The notes beneath the pieces were generated by a model. The model was not told the origin of the DNA and searched no databases. It saw nothing but the letters and a program-made list of their open reading frames with translations. Of a stretch of 64,000 nt of DNA, positions 1-64,000 are shown one piece after another. The translations under genes were made by a program, and so were the position numbers. This stretch comes from Aldrovandia affinis (taxonomy: Eukaryota; Chordata; Actinopteri; Notacanthiformes; Halosauridae): NCBI GenBank assembly GCA_029706075.1, contig JAINUG010000014.1:1812501-1876500 (forward strand). The letters are read 5' to 3'. Every line of letters begins with the position of its first letter. The first letter of the stretch is position 1.

Positions 1-94
1 CATTGGTTTCATTCTTCACTTTTCCTTCATCCAGTCTCACCGATCTGGTCCCTGATTGGTCGTTCACGTTGAGGCACATTCGTTCGTGAGGCAC

Positions 95-232
95 TGTGCG
101 GCTCAGTAGGTAGAGCATGGCGTTGACAATGCTTAGGTTGTGGGTTCCTTTCCCATGGACCACATATACTGAAAAATGTATGCATTCACTGTTGTAAGTC
201 GCTTTGGATAAAAGCATCTCCTAAATGGCATA
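95..232 (+). mobile_element. tRNA-headed SINE with UnaL2-type 3' hairpin
   Basis: tRNA-like head with an A box (GGCTCAGTAGGTAGAGC, 100-116) and B-box-like GGTTCCTTTCC (143-153). The 3' end at 195-230 (AAGTCGCTTTGGATAAAAGC then CTAAATGGC) is the conserved fish L2-clade tail with a GCTTT-GGATA-AAAGC hairpin. It lies in intron 22 and is not a functional tRNA. Confidence 0.75.
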
Positions 233-499
233 TATTATTGTATATAATATTACATTTGAGTTCTGTGGGTAAGGACCTCCCTGTCCGGATCAAGAACAAA
301 AAAAGTTGTGGTGCAATCACAGATATCCTATACAGGAACCAGCTCTGCATCTCCCACTTTCTTAGTCTAGTCAAGGAGGATTCGGTTGGTAACAGGAGAC
401 CCCAGTGCTGTTGGCTTTGCTGTCCTAGTTATGGGTGTTGTCTTTGACCACTCCCCTTCATGAATATTCATAACAAAGCAGCAAATCTGAACACCTAGG

Positions 500-701
500 C
501 AGGGGTGTCAAACTCATTCCGTCGAGGGCCGAGTGTATGCAGGTGTTTGTTGCAACCAATGCACTACACCAGGTGATTTCAATTAGGTTCCCTCCTTTGG
601 TTGAAGAAGTGGGCTAATTAGTGGAATCACCTGGTGTAGTGCATTGGTTGCAACAAAAACCTGCATACACTCAGCCCTCGATGGAAGGAGTTTGACGCCT
701 G
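500..701. mobile_element. Foldback MITE, hAT-type ends
   Basis: About 200 bp and almost wholly palindromic: 534-585 pairs with 622-668 (GCAACCAATGCACTACACCA and its complement). Ends CAGGGGTGTCAAACTC and, inverted, CAGGCGTCAAACTCC are hAT-like. Target duplication is unclear (ACCTAG occurs at both sides but offset). No coding capacity. Confidence 0.7.
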
Positions 702-1218
702 TGACCTAGAGCCTCAACGATAGGCAGAGCGATGTTAAGCACATGGAACTGAATATCTGCGCTGTATATTAGCCATCTGTGTCGAACAGGGGTCGAATAG
801 GGGTCGAATAGGGCGCTGCAAGCAAATGTCGACTTGAGGTCTGTTCGTTTAATGAAGCCCAACGCCAGATGGGGGAGCTTGCTAGTCGCTAGACTACGAA
901 ACCGGAAATATCATCTTGGACATGAGTAGAGGAATAGCTGGACATGACGATAACAAGATGTAAACCGGAAACACGCGGCCCAAATGGCATACGTAAAAAA
1001 TAAAAATAATCACGTGACATTGTTGACCAATTGCAGGCGACGGCGTATTGGGAGGCGGTGAACGAGGCTGTGCAAAAAATTAGCCAAGTTTGCTTAGCCA
1101 GCCTGCACACACTGCAGCGATCGAAGCCAAATGCGGCACTTCGAACACGCCAAATTCGATGTAGTTTTAAGTATACCGAGGCCATAAGCCTACAGGACGT
1201 TAGCCGCCGCGCCCGTAC
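702..1218. other. Intron 22 remainder, no gene seen
   Basis: Unique-looking sequence between the MITE and the exon 22 donor. Open frames on both strands are short and match no family I recognise. Confidence 0.6.
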
Positions 1219-55145
<53,927 letters not shown>

Positions 55146-55900
55146 TTTCGCTAAGGTGTGCTGCCCCCGATTTAGTCAAATTATTATTTCGGTCCTTACA
55201 GCCTATGCATTTCTATTAATAGAGTCCGAACCATTACGCCGCACTGAATTAGCCTTCTTCCTAAATGCATATTTACATCCTCCACCCAGTAACGCACACT
55301 CTTATCTCTCGCTCTCAAAACGAAAATGCGCTATATTTTAATCGAGTCTCTGGTCATAAACAGTATGACTATGTTTTGATGCATGCGTAGCTGTACCGTA
55401 AATTGGTTCTATATGCACACAACCTGGCTGTTAATGCTCTAGACAGCACTCGCGGAAACGGCACAAGCGGTGTGTCAGAATTCGCTCAAATCCACAGGAG
55501 GAGAGGGCTCAAGGTGTCGTGCAGTTGTGTGGGCGGAGACAGGGAAGCATTTGACTGTTGTATGTAATCACATTGTTCGCAGCCCATTGAAACATTAAGT
55601 AAACGTTACATAATTATAATGGATATGTCGCTCCCAACACGAAGCAAATACAACGCTGCAATGTATGCGCGTCAGACCACGACCAACGCGGCAGCTAAAC
55701 CGATTACACAAACTAACTAACACCAAACGACCCGTCGCTATACGACGCCAAAGCTAACCTCGTGAAAACGAACGTTATCTTTTATATTAGTTTATTCCGG
55801 CTTCCCTTTGTGTTGATATCTACTCTACCATAATAAAGCTGCGGTGTGATTGCTCTCGTCGCACAGATGACGACTTGCCCAATGAAACTGTTTTCTCTCG
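55146..55900 (-). promoter_or_regulatory. abca2: Presumed 5' UTR and promoter region of abca2
   Basis: Placed by position only, directly upstream of the start codon. CpG dinucleotides are visibly denser at about 55440-55870 than in intron 1, and a GGGCGG box (Sp1-type) is at 55531-55536. I see no convincing TATA box or transcription start, and a noncoding first exon further right is possible. Confidence 0.4.
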
Positions 55901-56665
55901 CAGAATACGTAAGCTCCCCCCCTGTGTTCTCATCACCCTCCCTAATGCAAATTTTATGTTGCAAGCGCACTCAAACGGGTCAAAGTGAAACAACTACAGT
56001 GCGTGCATTCAACTATGGTCACCTAATTCCTCCCCAAGCGAATTCCAGTGCCTCCTAACTGGAATTTCAAATATTTTTCCCGTCATTAATTCTATTTAAT
56101 CATTTAAAAAGTCCAACAGTTAATGTTCTGTCGTAACATCCTAACGTCTGTATTGTACGACGAACAATTTAGTTCACTCTACTAAACTGATTTATTGAGT
56201 GCAGGAAGCAAGTGTTGGCAATCAGATTATGGCGATGACCTTTGGAAATTAGAAACATGTCAACATAACCCATTTTAGTAGCTGCAGTAGCAGCAAGGAA
56301 ATAAATCAAAGGTCGATATTTAGGTTTTGAAGCAGAGAAATCCAGAGAGAGAATGAATCGTGACAATAGGAGGGAGCGATGTGTCACCAGCTCGTCAGAA
56401 CAAGAAGTCGCCGGACTGCGCTCTAAAAGTCACATTAGTTAGTTAACATTAGTTATCCAGAGGAGAATGAAGCCTATTTTAACGTTGTGTCCCATTTTGC
56501 GACACTGGTATGGTAGACATATAAACTGCACGTTAGTTTTTTTAAATAATATGGTAAAGAATTTTTCAAATCTTACCAATTTCTAAATGTCCTCTGTTAG
56601 ATTAAATAGGCAATTAGGCAACGCCGTTGGCATGGTAACAGAACAGTAAGACCAACTAGTACAGG
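55901..56665. other. Upstream flank of abca2, unassigned
   Basis: No open frame, element or RNA recognised. Confidence 0.4.
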
Positions 56666-56669
56666 GGGG

Positions 56670-56775
56670 GATTTGATCCAAGGGGGGAATTTAATTCCTG
56701 AAGGGCCGGTGTGTATGGAGTTTTTTGTTTCCACCAATTACCCTAGCTCAATTAGCTAATTAGTCAAATACACCA
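56670..56775. mobile_element. MITE fragment, hAT-like
   Basis: GAAGGGCCGGTGTGTATGGA, TTTTTTGTTTCCACCAATTA and CCCTAGCTCAATTAGCTAAT are phrases typical of short fish hAT MITEs. No second end found. Confidence 0.5.
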
Positions 56776-58020
56776 ACTCGTAGATTATAGGCTATCACAA
56801 TAAACGTTTCATATAGGGACACAAGAAAAGTCTCCAGCTGTCACTCATGAGCTTAATAGTGAATTTAGGTAAAATGTCAGATCATGTAAACGATTGGTAG
56901 CCTATAGTTAAATAATTAAGAGCAGAAATTGGCGTTAAATCCAGAAACAGGGATGAATTATGGCCCTCTTTGTCCACCTCTGAACTGGTACAAATAAATC
57001 ATACACCAAGTGACACGCCACCTAAGCAACTCGTAATGCACGGCATTTCCAAATCTGCAATGCACAGTGACTGCTTGCGGCAGATGCTCGTGCGTTTTAT
57101 CTAGGCAGATTTTTTCCCCCTGGAGCTTTGCGCAGTTCTAAAATGGAATGATTGTGTTGTGACGTCTCTAAAAAAAAGATTGTATGTTTGCGCATCTCTG
57201 GTAGCACAGCCCTGACGTATGTGTGCGACTGAATGCGCCCGCACATTTCTGCCACCCAGGGCGTGTTGCGTCAGGGAGCGCGCGGTCTAATCGGCGCAAT
57301 AGCCCGTGAGGCCTTTTCGGCGCACCAGAAGGATAGGCCTTAAAAGAAAACACAAACCATGATCGTAGTATAGTGGGTTTTCTGTGCGTTACATAGTTTA
57401 TCCATATGAGCTAAGGTTTGATTATTTTTTTCCACTTATCATATTCTGTAATCTAGGGATGGATTTGGACAGGGATTTCTGCCAGTTCATTTAGCAATTT
57501 AGTGCTCTCGTGGCCTGTATCTGATCACACAGCATATGCCTATGAAGGCGGATTGGCTCTTAGACATAAACTTTCACTTATAATCCATACGATACGATAC
57601 TAATATCCACATTCCACACATATTTGTTACACTATGTACGTATTTAATCCTTGATTCAATGGCAATCATATATATGGCATGTGCTCTTCCTCTCATGGTT
57701 ACTTTGTTAAAAACGATCCAAATCACTTCCTAGTTATCATAGGCATGACAGGACCGGTAATTCAGGCCGCTGCAGGAACCACCACTGCAGCACTGCTCTG
57801 CCTGTGTGTGCGGTTTAACGCGTACTTTATGTTAGGATTAATGCTCTATGAGTATGTTGTAGTCTGTTGAAGACCAAAATGGAATTAAAAGGACACATTG
57901 ACAACCTTCTCAATCAGTCCATGATTTTGTCTATAAGCCGGGCAATGAAGAATACCAGAGCTGAATCTAACAGCCTTAGGGGTTTAAACCTGGAGTTTAT
58001 GTCACACGACCCAGTTAGAC
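56776..58020. other. Upstream flank, unassigned 1.2 kb
   Basis: Short frames only; nothing recognised. Confidence 0.4.
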
Positions 58021-58028
58021 CACTAGAG

Positions 58029-59017
58029 TATTGACTCCAAACCTTTTCTACGGCGCACCTTTTCACAATACATAATTATACGGCACATCCATTTTTACCC
58101 AACTGAATTTTTGTGCCACTAAAGCCAGTTTTATATAAAACCTAAAACAATTCAAGCCTCCATCTGATACATTTATTCAGTATTCAAACCCGTTTACAAT
58201 GAACACCCTATTACCAGCTGCACATTTTATATGAGCCCTCCATTTATAAATGTGAACTGTAACAACTACACGTAACGGAAGAATAAAGGAAACACTTGAG
58301 TAAATGAGGGATATAAAGTATATTGACCATAGTTAATTAAATCAGGCCCAGATGCCTATTATTTTGGTTATCATGGCTAGAAGAAGAGATCTCCGGGACT
58401 TTGAAAGAGAGGTGATTGTTGGGGCACGTTGGCAGGAGCCTCAGTGACAAAGCCTGCTCAACTTGAACTGCCTTCACCCTGTTCTCAACAAACGGACAAG
58501 TGCATATGTGGCACATGCTGAAATAAACCTAAAGGCCCAAGTGCTTGTAACACAATAAAATATTTCTTCTGAATTATTACAATACTTCTGGAAAACACTT
58601 ATGAAACACTTATTTACCTAAATGGATAACAGAAACACAGGAATTAAAGCAATAGTGCAAGTAGAATTTTACCTGGTTTTATTTACATTATAGCTGGCTG
58701 TTTTAGCCACGTGTTTGCAGGCTTATTGTATCAGAAAAACATCTAAAAATTACGTTATCAGGTTACCATAGATAACTATAAACTCCTTATATTGTTGATC
58801 TTTTTTCGCAGCATGGTTCAGGCGCAATATTATGAGGCTTAAACTAAACATTATTTCAAACTGCCGTTGACATTTATATAGTTTTTATATGTGTAGGTAT
58901 TGATTATTTTCGATATTATTTATTATTTAGTATTTGATATTTATTTTTATTTTTTTACTGTATTGACTGAAATTCTATACTTTTCACGGCACACCTGGCC
59001 AACTTTGGAAACCACTG
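58029..59017. mobile_element. hAT-like nonautonomous element containing a nested Tc1 piece
   Basis: Ends TATTGACTCCAAACC and, inverted, CAGTGGTTTCCAAAG, with GGCGCACC/GTGTGCCG nearby at both ends. Flanks CACTAGAG (58021-58028) and CACTAGAC (59018-59025) match at 7 of 8 positions. No hAT transposase frame. Confidence 0.6.
58270..58545 (+). mobile_element. Tc1-type fragment nested in the hAT-like element
   Basis: AATAAAGGAAACACTTGAGT AAATGAGG is the end sequence of the family at 2072, followed by ATTATTTTGGTTATCATGGC and AAGAGATCTCCGGGACTTTG, which corresponds to the beginning of its transposase gene. Truncated after about 270 bp. Confidence 0.65.
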
Positions 59018-59131
59018 CACTAGACCACTGAACTATGTCGGGAATAGTTCAGGCAGCTAAACTGTCTAGTAGTCTGAACGACAAGTTTTAAACCCCGCCT
59101 AAGGTGCTTAGCACAGTAGGAATTATGAAGG

Positions 59132-59762
59132 GTGCAGGAAGCTATTCTTGAAAAGCAAATGATCTTACAGCGCCCTCATGTGAAACTGCATTGCCATTGC
59201 AAATATGTGACTTGTCCGTTCGTCAAGTCACGTGCATTTGTGTTGTGTTTTGTGGCCTTTGTATTGCAGCACCTTCTCCTCTATGTTTTTAAGGGGATCT
59301 TACAAAAGCTTCCCTTTTACATGAATTCTCTTTTAACATTGCACTCAAGTTTTTATCAGTCAAGAACTCAGGATTGGATTACTCTTGAAGTCCCACGTGT
59401 CAGAACTGAGTTAGGTAAAACTGCTTTTAGCTATTGTGGGCCTAGAGCTTTTAATGAGCTTCAGGAGACCTTCAAACTGGACTCTGTGGTCTCCATAGGA
59501 ACTTTTAAAAATATGCTTAAGGATATAGAGTTAGTGGTATGTGAGTGTTTCTAAATTTATCGTAACTATTGTAATTACTTCTATTGTAACACTAGTTCTT
59601 CTTCTTATTGTTATTTTGTATGATGCTTTCATCTATTTTTATTGTCCTTGTCTTATTGTTTGTTTATGTGTAATTTATATAATTGTTTTGTAATCAGGGC
59701 ACCATTGTAAATGAGACTTGGTCTCAATGGGCTCCCCTGGCTAAATAAAGGTAATATTAAAA
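59132..59762 (+). mobile_element. CR1/L2-type LINE 3' end
   Basis: The end of the frame (PRVRTELGKTAFSYCGPRAF, NELQETFKLDSVVSIGTFK) is the conserved C-terminus of fish CR1/L2-clade ORF2 proteins, stop at 59552-59554. The 3' UTR ends GAGACTTGGTCTCAATGGGC, CCCTGGCTAAATAAAGGTAA. 5'-truncated; the frame before about 59290 is not family-like. Confidence 0.8.
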
Positions 59763-60390
59763 ATTTAAAAAATTTAAAAAATTGCACCAGACACCATACG
59801 GCTTTACATTTCCAGTGTGGTAAAACCTATTTCTTTAAATATATATATTTTTTCATCCCATATTTGTGCTTTTCAGTCCAATTTGGAACGCCCAGCCCAA
59901 AACATAGACCTGTCCCATCACTGCAACGTCCTAAGGCAATTTCCTGAATGTGTTTTGTCTCAGTGGTCAGAGAGACAGCATTTTCAAAATGTGCCTGTGC
60001 ATTATTTATAGGCTACCATGCAACGAACACCACTGTAACAAGACCTTTCTGGAAGCCAGATATGCATATTATCAGCTCCTTCCCCACCATAAATATATCA
60101 TAGCAACACATCTGCCCACTTGTTTAAAAAAAAGATAAGAATTCTTAGGCGAAATTGTGGTTGAGGAGCGACTTTTGTGTGTAGCATGGGGGTGGCATTT
60201 CCCACTATAGCTTTTAGTTTGGTGATGCTGCCCTTGCTAAGGTATATTCACTCTGACTAAAAGGCAACAGACACAATATTGAGGATTTTACAATTCTCCA
60301 GGAATATAAACCGCTGCCCAGGGAGGGTAAGTTTTGGCTAGTGTTTGATTGACACCAGCAGAGTTACATTTTACATTGGAAGAGTGCACA
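59763..60390. other. Upstream flank, unassigned
   Basis: Nothing recognised. Confidence 0.4.
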
Positions 60391-60393
60391 AAT

Positions 60394-60560
60394 TAGGGGT
60401 GGCCAGCCCTTGTCCTGGAGAGCCAGAGGGTGTGCTGGTTTTCATTGTTACTCGGTACTTAATTTATTAATTAAAGCAGTTTATTACACAGTTAACTCAC
60501 CTCACCTGCTTCCTTGGGTCTATATTGGTTGCTGATTGGTTGCTGAAACAAAAACCAGTA
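60394..60560. mobile_element. MITE fragment, hAT-like
   Basis: GGGGTGGCCAGCCCTTGTCC, TGGAGAGCCAGAGGGTGTGC and CTGAAACAAAAACCAGTACA resemble a common fish hAT MITE; the right terminus is missing. Confidence 0.55.
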
Positions 60561-61669
60561 CATTTGATAGGGGAGCATAAGGCTTTTAAAATCTTCAGGC
60601 CAGGTGCATAAGCATTTTTAAAAGTAAGGGTAAAATATATAGATGTCTTTACTTTAATGCCAATTAATTAAACCTATCTGGTCATAACCATTCATGACCA
60701 TTCATAACAGCATATGACAACTTAGAAAAACTCATATAGGGTGAGACCTAGGATGTGTTCATTTCTTTATGTAGGCTAATTTGTGCTAGTTACAGTAATA
60801 CAAATGTCAGCATTTTATTGCAAATTGCAGGTGCAAGCTTTTCTTTTATTACAATACAGATCATGGCACAATGCTGGACATTTACAATGTATGGGGTGGG
60901 AGCTGGGAGTCCAGGTGTTAGTGGTGAATCTCATGAGAAAATGCTGAACAGGTGAAAACCAGCCCTCTCTTGGCGTGATCATCTTTCCTGTTCTATGCTA
61001 GTCAGCACCATAAGTATCATTACGGTAATTAAACATACTTTATTGTTGTTTCACAGTGGCATGAAAACAAGAGTTACTTGTGCAGTTCATCCCACAAAGC
61101 AGTTATGCAGTAATACCATCTGAGAAAACAGGGTGGGGGGGTCTCGTGGCTATCATCACTGCCGGGGTGCCAACAGGTGCTGAAGTTTGGAATGACTGGA
61201 ACACACGAGCCACATTTTGAGTCACAGCCATTGCCATGTGGCACACAGTACACCCACACATGCCCGTAACTTAATAGCATGCCAGTAACCTAATACATTT
61301 TGCCTAAAAAAACACAAACATCACAGCTGACCCGTGCTGCACCATTCTACACACCTGGCCTGTCTCTCTGGATTTTGCACCAACATCTATCTGTGTAGGA
61401 GTTGTGAGGGGAGTGAACACTTGTGTGCACTCAGGTGACAAATATCAACTGTAAACACCAATTTACAGTTGCAATACAGAGGTTAAACTTTGCTGAAACT
61501 GACTTTAGCCAAGCCCTTTGCTATATGTTATATTTTATATGCATAATAACAAAAACAGTTGAGGAATATAGCAACTACCACTGATTGTACTGTATATATA
61601 ATTAAACTCATTGCCACGATCAGTGTATACATGTGTAATTAAAAAACAAAATAATACTACTAACCTTTC
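60561..61669. other. Upstream flank, unassigned; may hold the lost end of the Tigger relic
   Basis: No open frame with family resemblance. The rest of the Tigger transposase catalytic domain would be expected here but I could not find it. Confidence 0.4.
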
Positions 61670-62518
61670 TCACCCTGTGTGACCAGGTGGTCTGTTGTTT
61701 AAAAAATGGTCGTGGAAGTTGACACGGGGAAATATGAAATATGGAGGTATACTATTTCCTGTGGCTGAGACAGCACAGGCCAGTGTGACAAGCGTACCCC
61801 TTTCAGCGGAAGTCAGTGACCCTACTTGTTTGAATCCGCGTCTGGCCACTACTTTGTCAGGCTTATGGACCGTGGTCACCCCAGTTTCGTCGACATTCCA
61901 TATGTCCCCTGGTCCAAATTAATGTCTGTCTAGCACATTTGCTAAATTGTCGAAGAAGGCATTGATATTTTCTCGGTTGAAGCTACTAGCTCTGGCAAGG
62001 CTAGTTGCCTCAGGCTTTCTTAGCGACAGCATTGGGTGCTGTTTTAAGAAGGCTGTAAACCACTCCGAGCTGGGCTTTTCTGTTTCTGCCCACATTGGTG
62101 TGAACTTCAGCTTGTGTGCCACAGCAAACTGGTAGGCAAGTCTGTTGATCTCACTTGGGGACAAACCAAAATAAATGTCAGCTGACCTAGTGATATAATG
62201 AACAAGCTGCATCTCCAAATCAGGTGGAAATACCTTCCGTGGCTTTCTATAGCCAACCACTGTTGTTGGCATGGCTGCCTGACTGACAATTTCTTAGCTG
62301 GTAACCTTTTCACAATACCGAGTCAGAGTATGGTCATTTATATTAAAATCGTCTACTGTGCTTCTGATTGATTTGTTCTCCAGCTTCACCTGCCTGACTA
62401 CCTTCAACATTATGTCAGGAGGTGTGCTGCCATTCTCTGTCTTTCTTTTATAATTTCTCACCATCATCTCATTTTCTTTTGTTCCTTTGTTCGTTCGTTC
62501 CTTTCTTCCTTCCCTCAA
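61670..62518 (-). pseudogene. Tigger/pogo-like transposase relic
   Basis: One minus-strand frame from 62518 to 61670 with two in-frame stops (TAA near 62294 and TAA near 61919). N-terminal region: [20 protein letters not shown] with [20 protein letters not shown], a psq-type HTH. Middle: [20 protein letters not shown] with [20 protein letters not shown], as in CENP-B/Tigger HTH. Then NVDETGVTTVHKP, holding the first catalytic Asp. It stops soon after IPPYFIFPRVN, so the other catalytic residues are missing. Related to the domesticated JRK/TIGD/POGZ families by architecture. Confidence 0.75.
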
Positions 62519-62893
62519 TGCTTCTTTCCTTCAAAAACACATTTCAATTAGCCTCATGTGACAACTTGCTTCAAAGCCATTGAGACAACTTGCCCCAAAC
62601 GGGCATGTGGCTTATGTTTGCTAAATCTCAAGGCCAGTTCAACATAGGACTGCAGCTAACATATCAAGAGACACCTTATTGTCTCCTTTATTCGGTACAC
62701 AAATATAATTTTGAACATTTATACCTAACACAGTTTTATTACATAAAATGTAAGGTGCCATTTACTTACTTTTGAAGGAGACAAACACGAAACTTCACGA
62801 AACTGTGAAAAGAAATTTGAATTTGACCCTAGTTGCCACAAAGTAGCCATTTGATTTTTTAGATAGTGCCCCTGTGGTTGGAGGTATGAACAG

Positions 62894-62936
62894 TGTGACA
62901 ACTTACCCGTGTGATAACTTACCCCGCTCTCCCCTA
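62894..62936 (-). mobile_element. Probable terminal repeat of the Tigger-like element
   Basis: GTGTGATAACTTACCCCGCT with CTCCCCTAT at its outer edge. The GGGGTAAGTTNNCACAC pattern on the complement, 400 bp upstream of the relic's start codon, is typical of pogo/Tigger ends. Related motifs (ACAACTTGCCCC) recur at 62560-62600. Confidence 0.5.
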
Positions 62937-63145
62937 TCTGCCACATAAACAAATAGCATAAAATGTAGAACATCTATGTACAAGGACATTAAAATCTGAT
63001 TTTAAATGCTCAGGGAATTGAGCTCTAAAACAGCACTTTAAATTGCTGCCACCTGTAGGTCTTTCAGTGTTGTAAGAAAGTTCTTCAATTTGTAGTCTAA
63101 ATTTAAGCGAAACAGTTTTAAGCAATCCAAAGGTTTGCTTTACAG

Positions 63146-63153
63146 AGAGAGAG

Positions 63154-63201
<48 letters not shown>

Positions 63202-63212
63202 GAGAGAGAGAG
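63146..63212. repeat. (GA)n microsatellite
   Basis: GAGA tract with a TGTGTGTG start, about 65 bp. Confidence 0.95.
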
Positions 63213-63399
63213 GGGGCAGGGGTATTTCCTTCCTCCTGCTCTCCTTTCTTAAACCGCAGAGCTGAAGACGCCACCAGACTACTTCCATCAGAGGAGAGAA
63301 GAGGAAAGGAGAGGAGAGGATATTGCTCAGCACAGCAGCTCTTGTGAGTACAGAAATAGCAGAAGCCGGCAAACACCCACAGCCCAAAACTGACAAGGA

Positions 63400-63439
63400 T
63401 GGGCTTCCTTCACCATATCTCAGTTTCATCCTATCTGGT
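63400..63439 (+). CDS. Possible first coding exon of a plus-strand neighbour gene (uncertain)
   Basis: ATG at 63400 in a good context (GACAAGGATGG) opens a short frame MGFLHHISVSSYL that ends at a consensus donor CTG|GTAAGT (63440). Another donor-like GTGAGT lies upstream at 63342. The sequence before it looks like a 5' UTR with purine-rich DNA. I do not recognise the protein. The next exon would be outside the window, so this could be chance. Confidence 0.2.
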
Positions 63440-63845
63440 AAGTTGTGATCAACGGTCACGATAGCAGTCAGAACCGGAGGCCATATGCAAGTGAGAAGAA
63501 CAAAACAGGGGAAATGATCTGATTGGACATACCAACCATCTATTAATCTGCCTCTGGGCTCTGACTAAGATTTCTTACCTCCCATCGGGCATACGTGTAT
63601 AGCAATCATTAGCTATAAAGCAAACAATTGATTCTTTTTTTGGAACACAGCCCTCTAGTTATTTTGCCTCGCTTGACAGGGATATTCACAAACATAGCAG
63701 AAATGTCTTTTGGGCTTTTTTTCAACCCAAACTTTCATGATTTAATCGCTGCTTAAGGTGAATATTGCAGCTGCAAATTCTACCTAGGAAAAAGAAACAC
63801 AGTGCATCATTTTAATATAAAGTCAATGTGTAGGCTACATAAAAG

Positions 63846-64000
63846 CAGTGGTGGACAAAGTACCCAAACCCTTCACTTGAGTAAAGGTACAGATAGGCTA
63901 CCCTGATAAAATATTACAGTAAAAGTAAAAAGTTGTACATTTAAGCCCATTTGCCTTTGAAATGTAGGGGAGTGAAAGTAAATATAAACGTAAAAATGGA
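63846..64000 (+). mobile_element. Start of a hAT-like MITE, cut by the window end
   Basis: CAGTGGTGGACAAAGTACCC, ACTTGAGTAAAGGTACAGAT, ACAGTAAAAGTAAAAAGTTG and GGGAGTGAAAGTAAATAT are the ordered phrases of a very common noncoding fish repeat with CAGTGGTGGA ends. Confidence 0.7.

Noticed and set aside
95-165. tRNA gene
   Set aside because: Only A and B boxes are tRNA-like; the rest does not fold as a tRNA and the sequence continues into a LINE-type tail, so it is a SINE head. The same holds for 4262, 12858, 42511 and 52787.
1-1218. Next abca2 exon (ABC signature and Walker B)
   Set aside because: I looked on the minus strand for the LSGGM motif and for an in-frame continuation of MDK; neither is present, so it must lie outside the window.
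59132-59290. Start of a host gene at the 59132 ATG
   Set aside because: The frame merges into a LINE ORF2 C-terminus; the 5' part is just upstream open sequence.
63400-63439. Duplicated abca2 exon 1 because of the shared MGFLH start
   Set aside because: Similarity ends after five residues and the following codons and splice phase differ.

Overview
The window is vertebrate nuclear DNA, almost certainly from a ray-finned fish. It has split coding exons with GT-AG introns, very many (AC)n and (AG)n microsatellites, tRNA-headed SINEs, Tc1-like, hAT and Tigger-type DNA transposons, and CR1/L2-type LINE tails. Several retroelement copies end in a GGATA-loop hairpin like that of the eel LINE UnaL2. 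That fits an early-branching teleost such as an eel or tarpon relative, but the species cannot be fixed from this sequence.

The one host gene I can establish is abca2 (ATP-binding cassette subfamily A member 2) on the minus strand. Its start codon is at 55145 and the coding sequence runs leftwards through 22 exons to 1219, where the window ends inside nucleotide-binding domain 1. I placed every exon boundary by hand. Reading phases agree across all 21 internal junctions and give 3485 coding nt (1161 complete codons plus 2 nt). The protein order is: cytosolic N-terminus and TM1 (exons 1-2), a large glycosylated extracellular loop (exons 3-15), the TM2-TM6 bundle (exons 16-19), a linker (exon 20), then Walker A and the Q-loop region of NBD1 (exons 21-22). 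The remainder of NBD1 and the second half of the transporter lie beyond position 1.

Layout: 1-1218 is intron 22 with a SINE and a foldback MITE. 1219-22077 holds exons 22 to 2 and the small introns; these carry hAT insertions with clean 8-bp target duplications, SINEs and minisatellites. 22078-55079 is intron 1, about 33 kb, filled with microsatellites, minisatellites, LINE and SINE pieces and one nearly intact Tc1-type transposase gene broken by a single stop codon. 55080-55145 is exon 1. 55146-64000 is upstream flank with a CpG-richer segment near the gene, a composite hAT/Tc1 insertion, a LINE 3' end, a Tigger-like transposase relic and, near the right edge, a possible first exon of a plus-strand neighbour.

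I found no new multi-gene system. The most unusual points are within abca2: a microsatellite-linked triplication of the exon 4 end that leaves a decoy splice donor, a GC-AG intron, an in-frame 21-nt repeat that triplicates an N-glycosylation sequon, and very long polypyrimidine microsatellites at several 3' splice sites. All mobile-element assignments are by eye, without database comparison.
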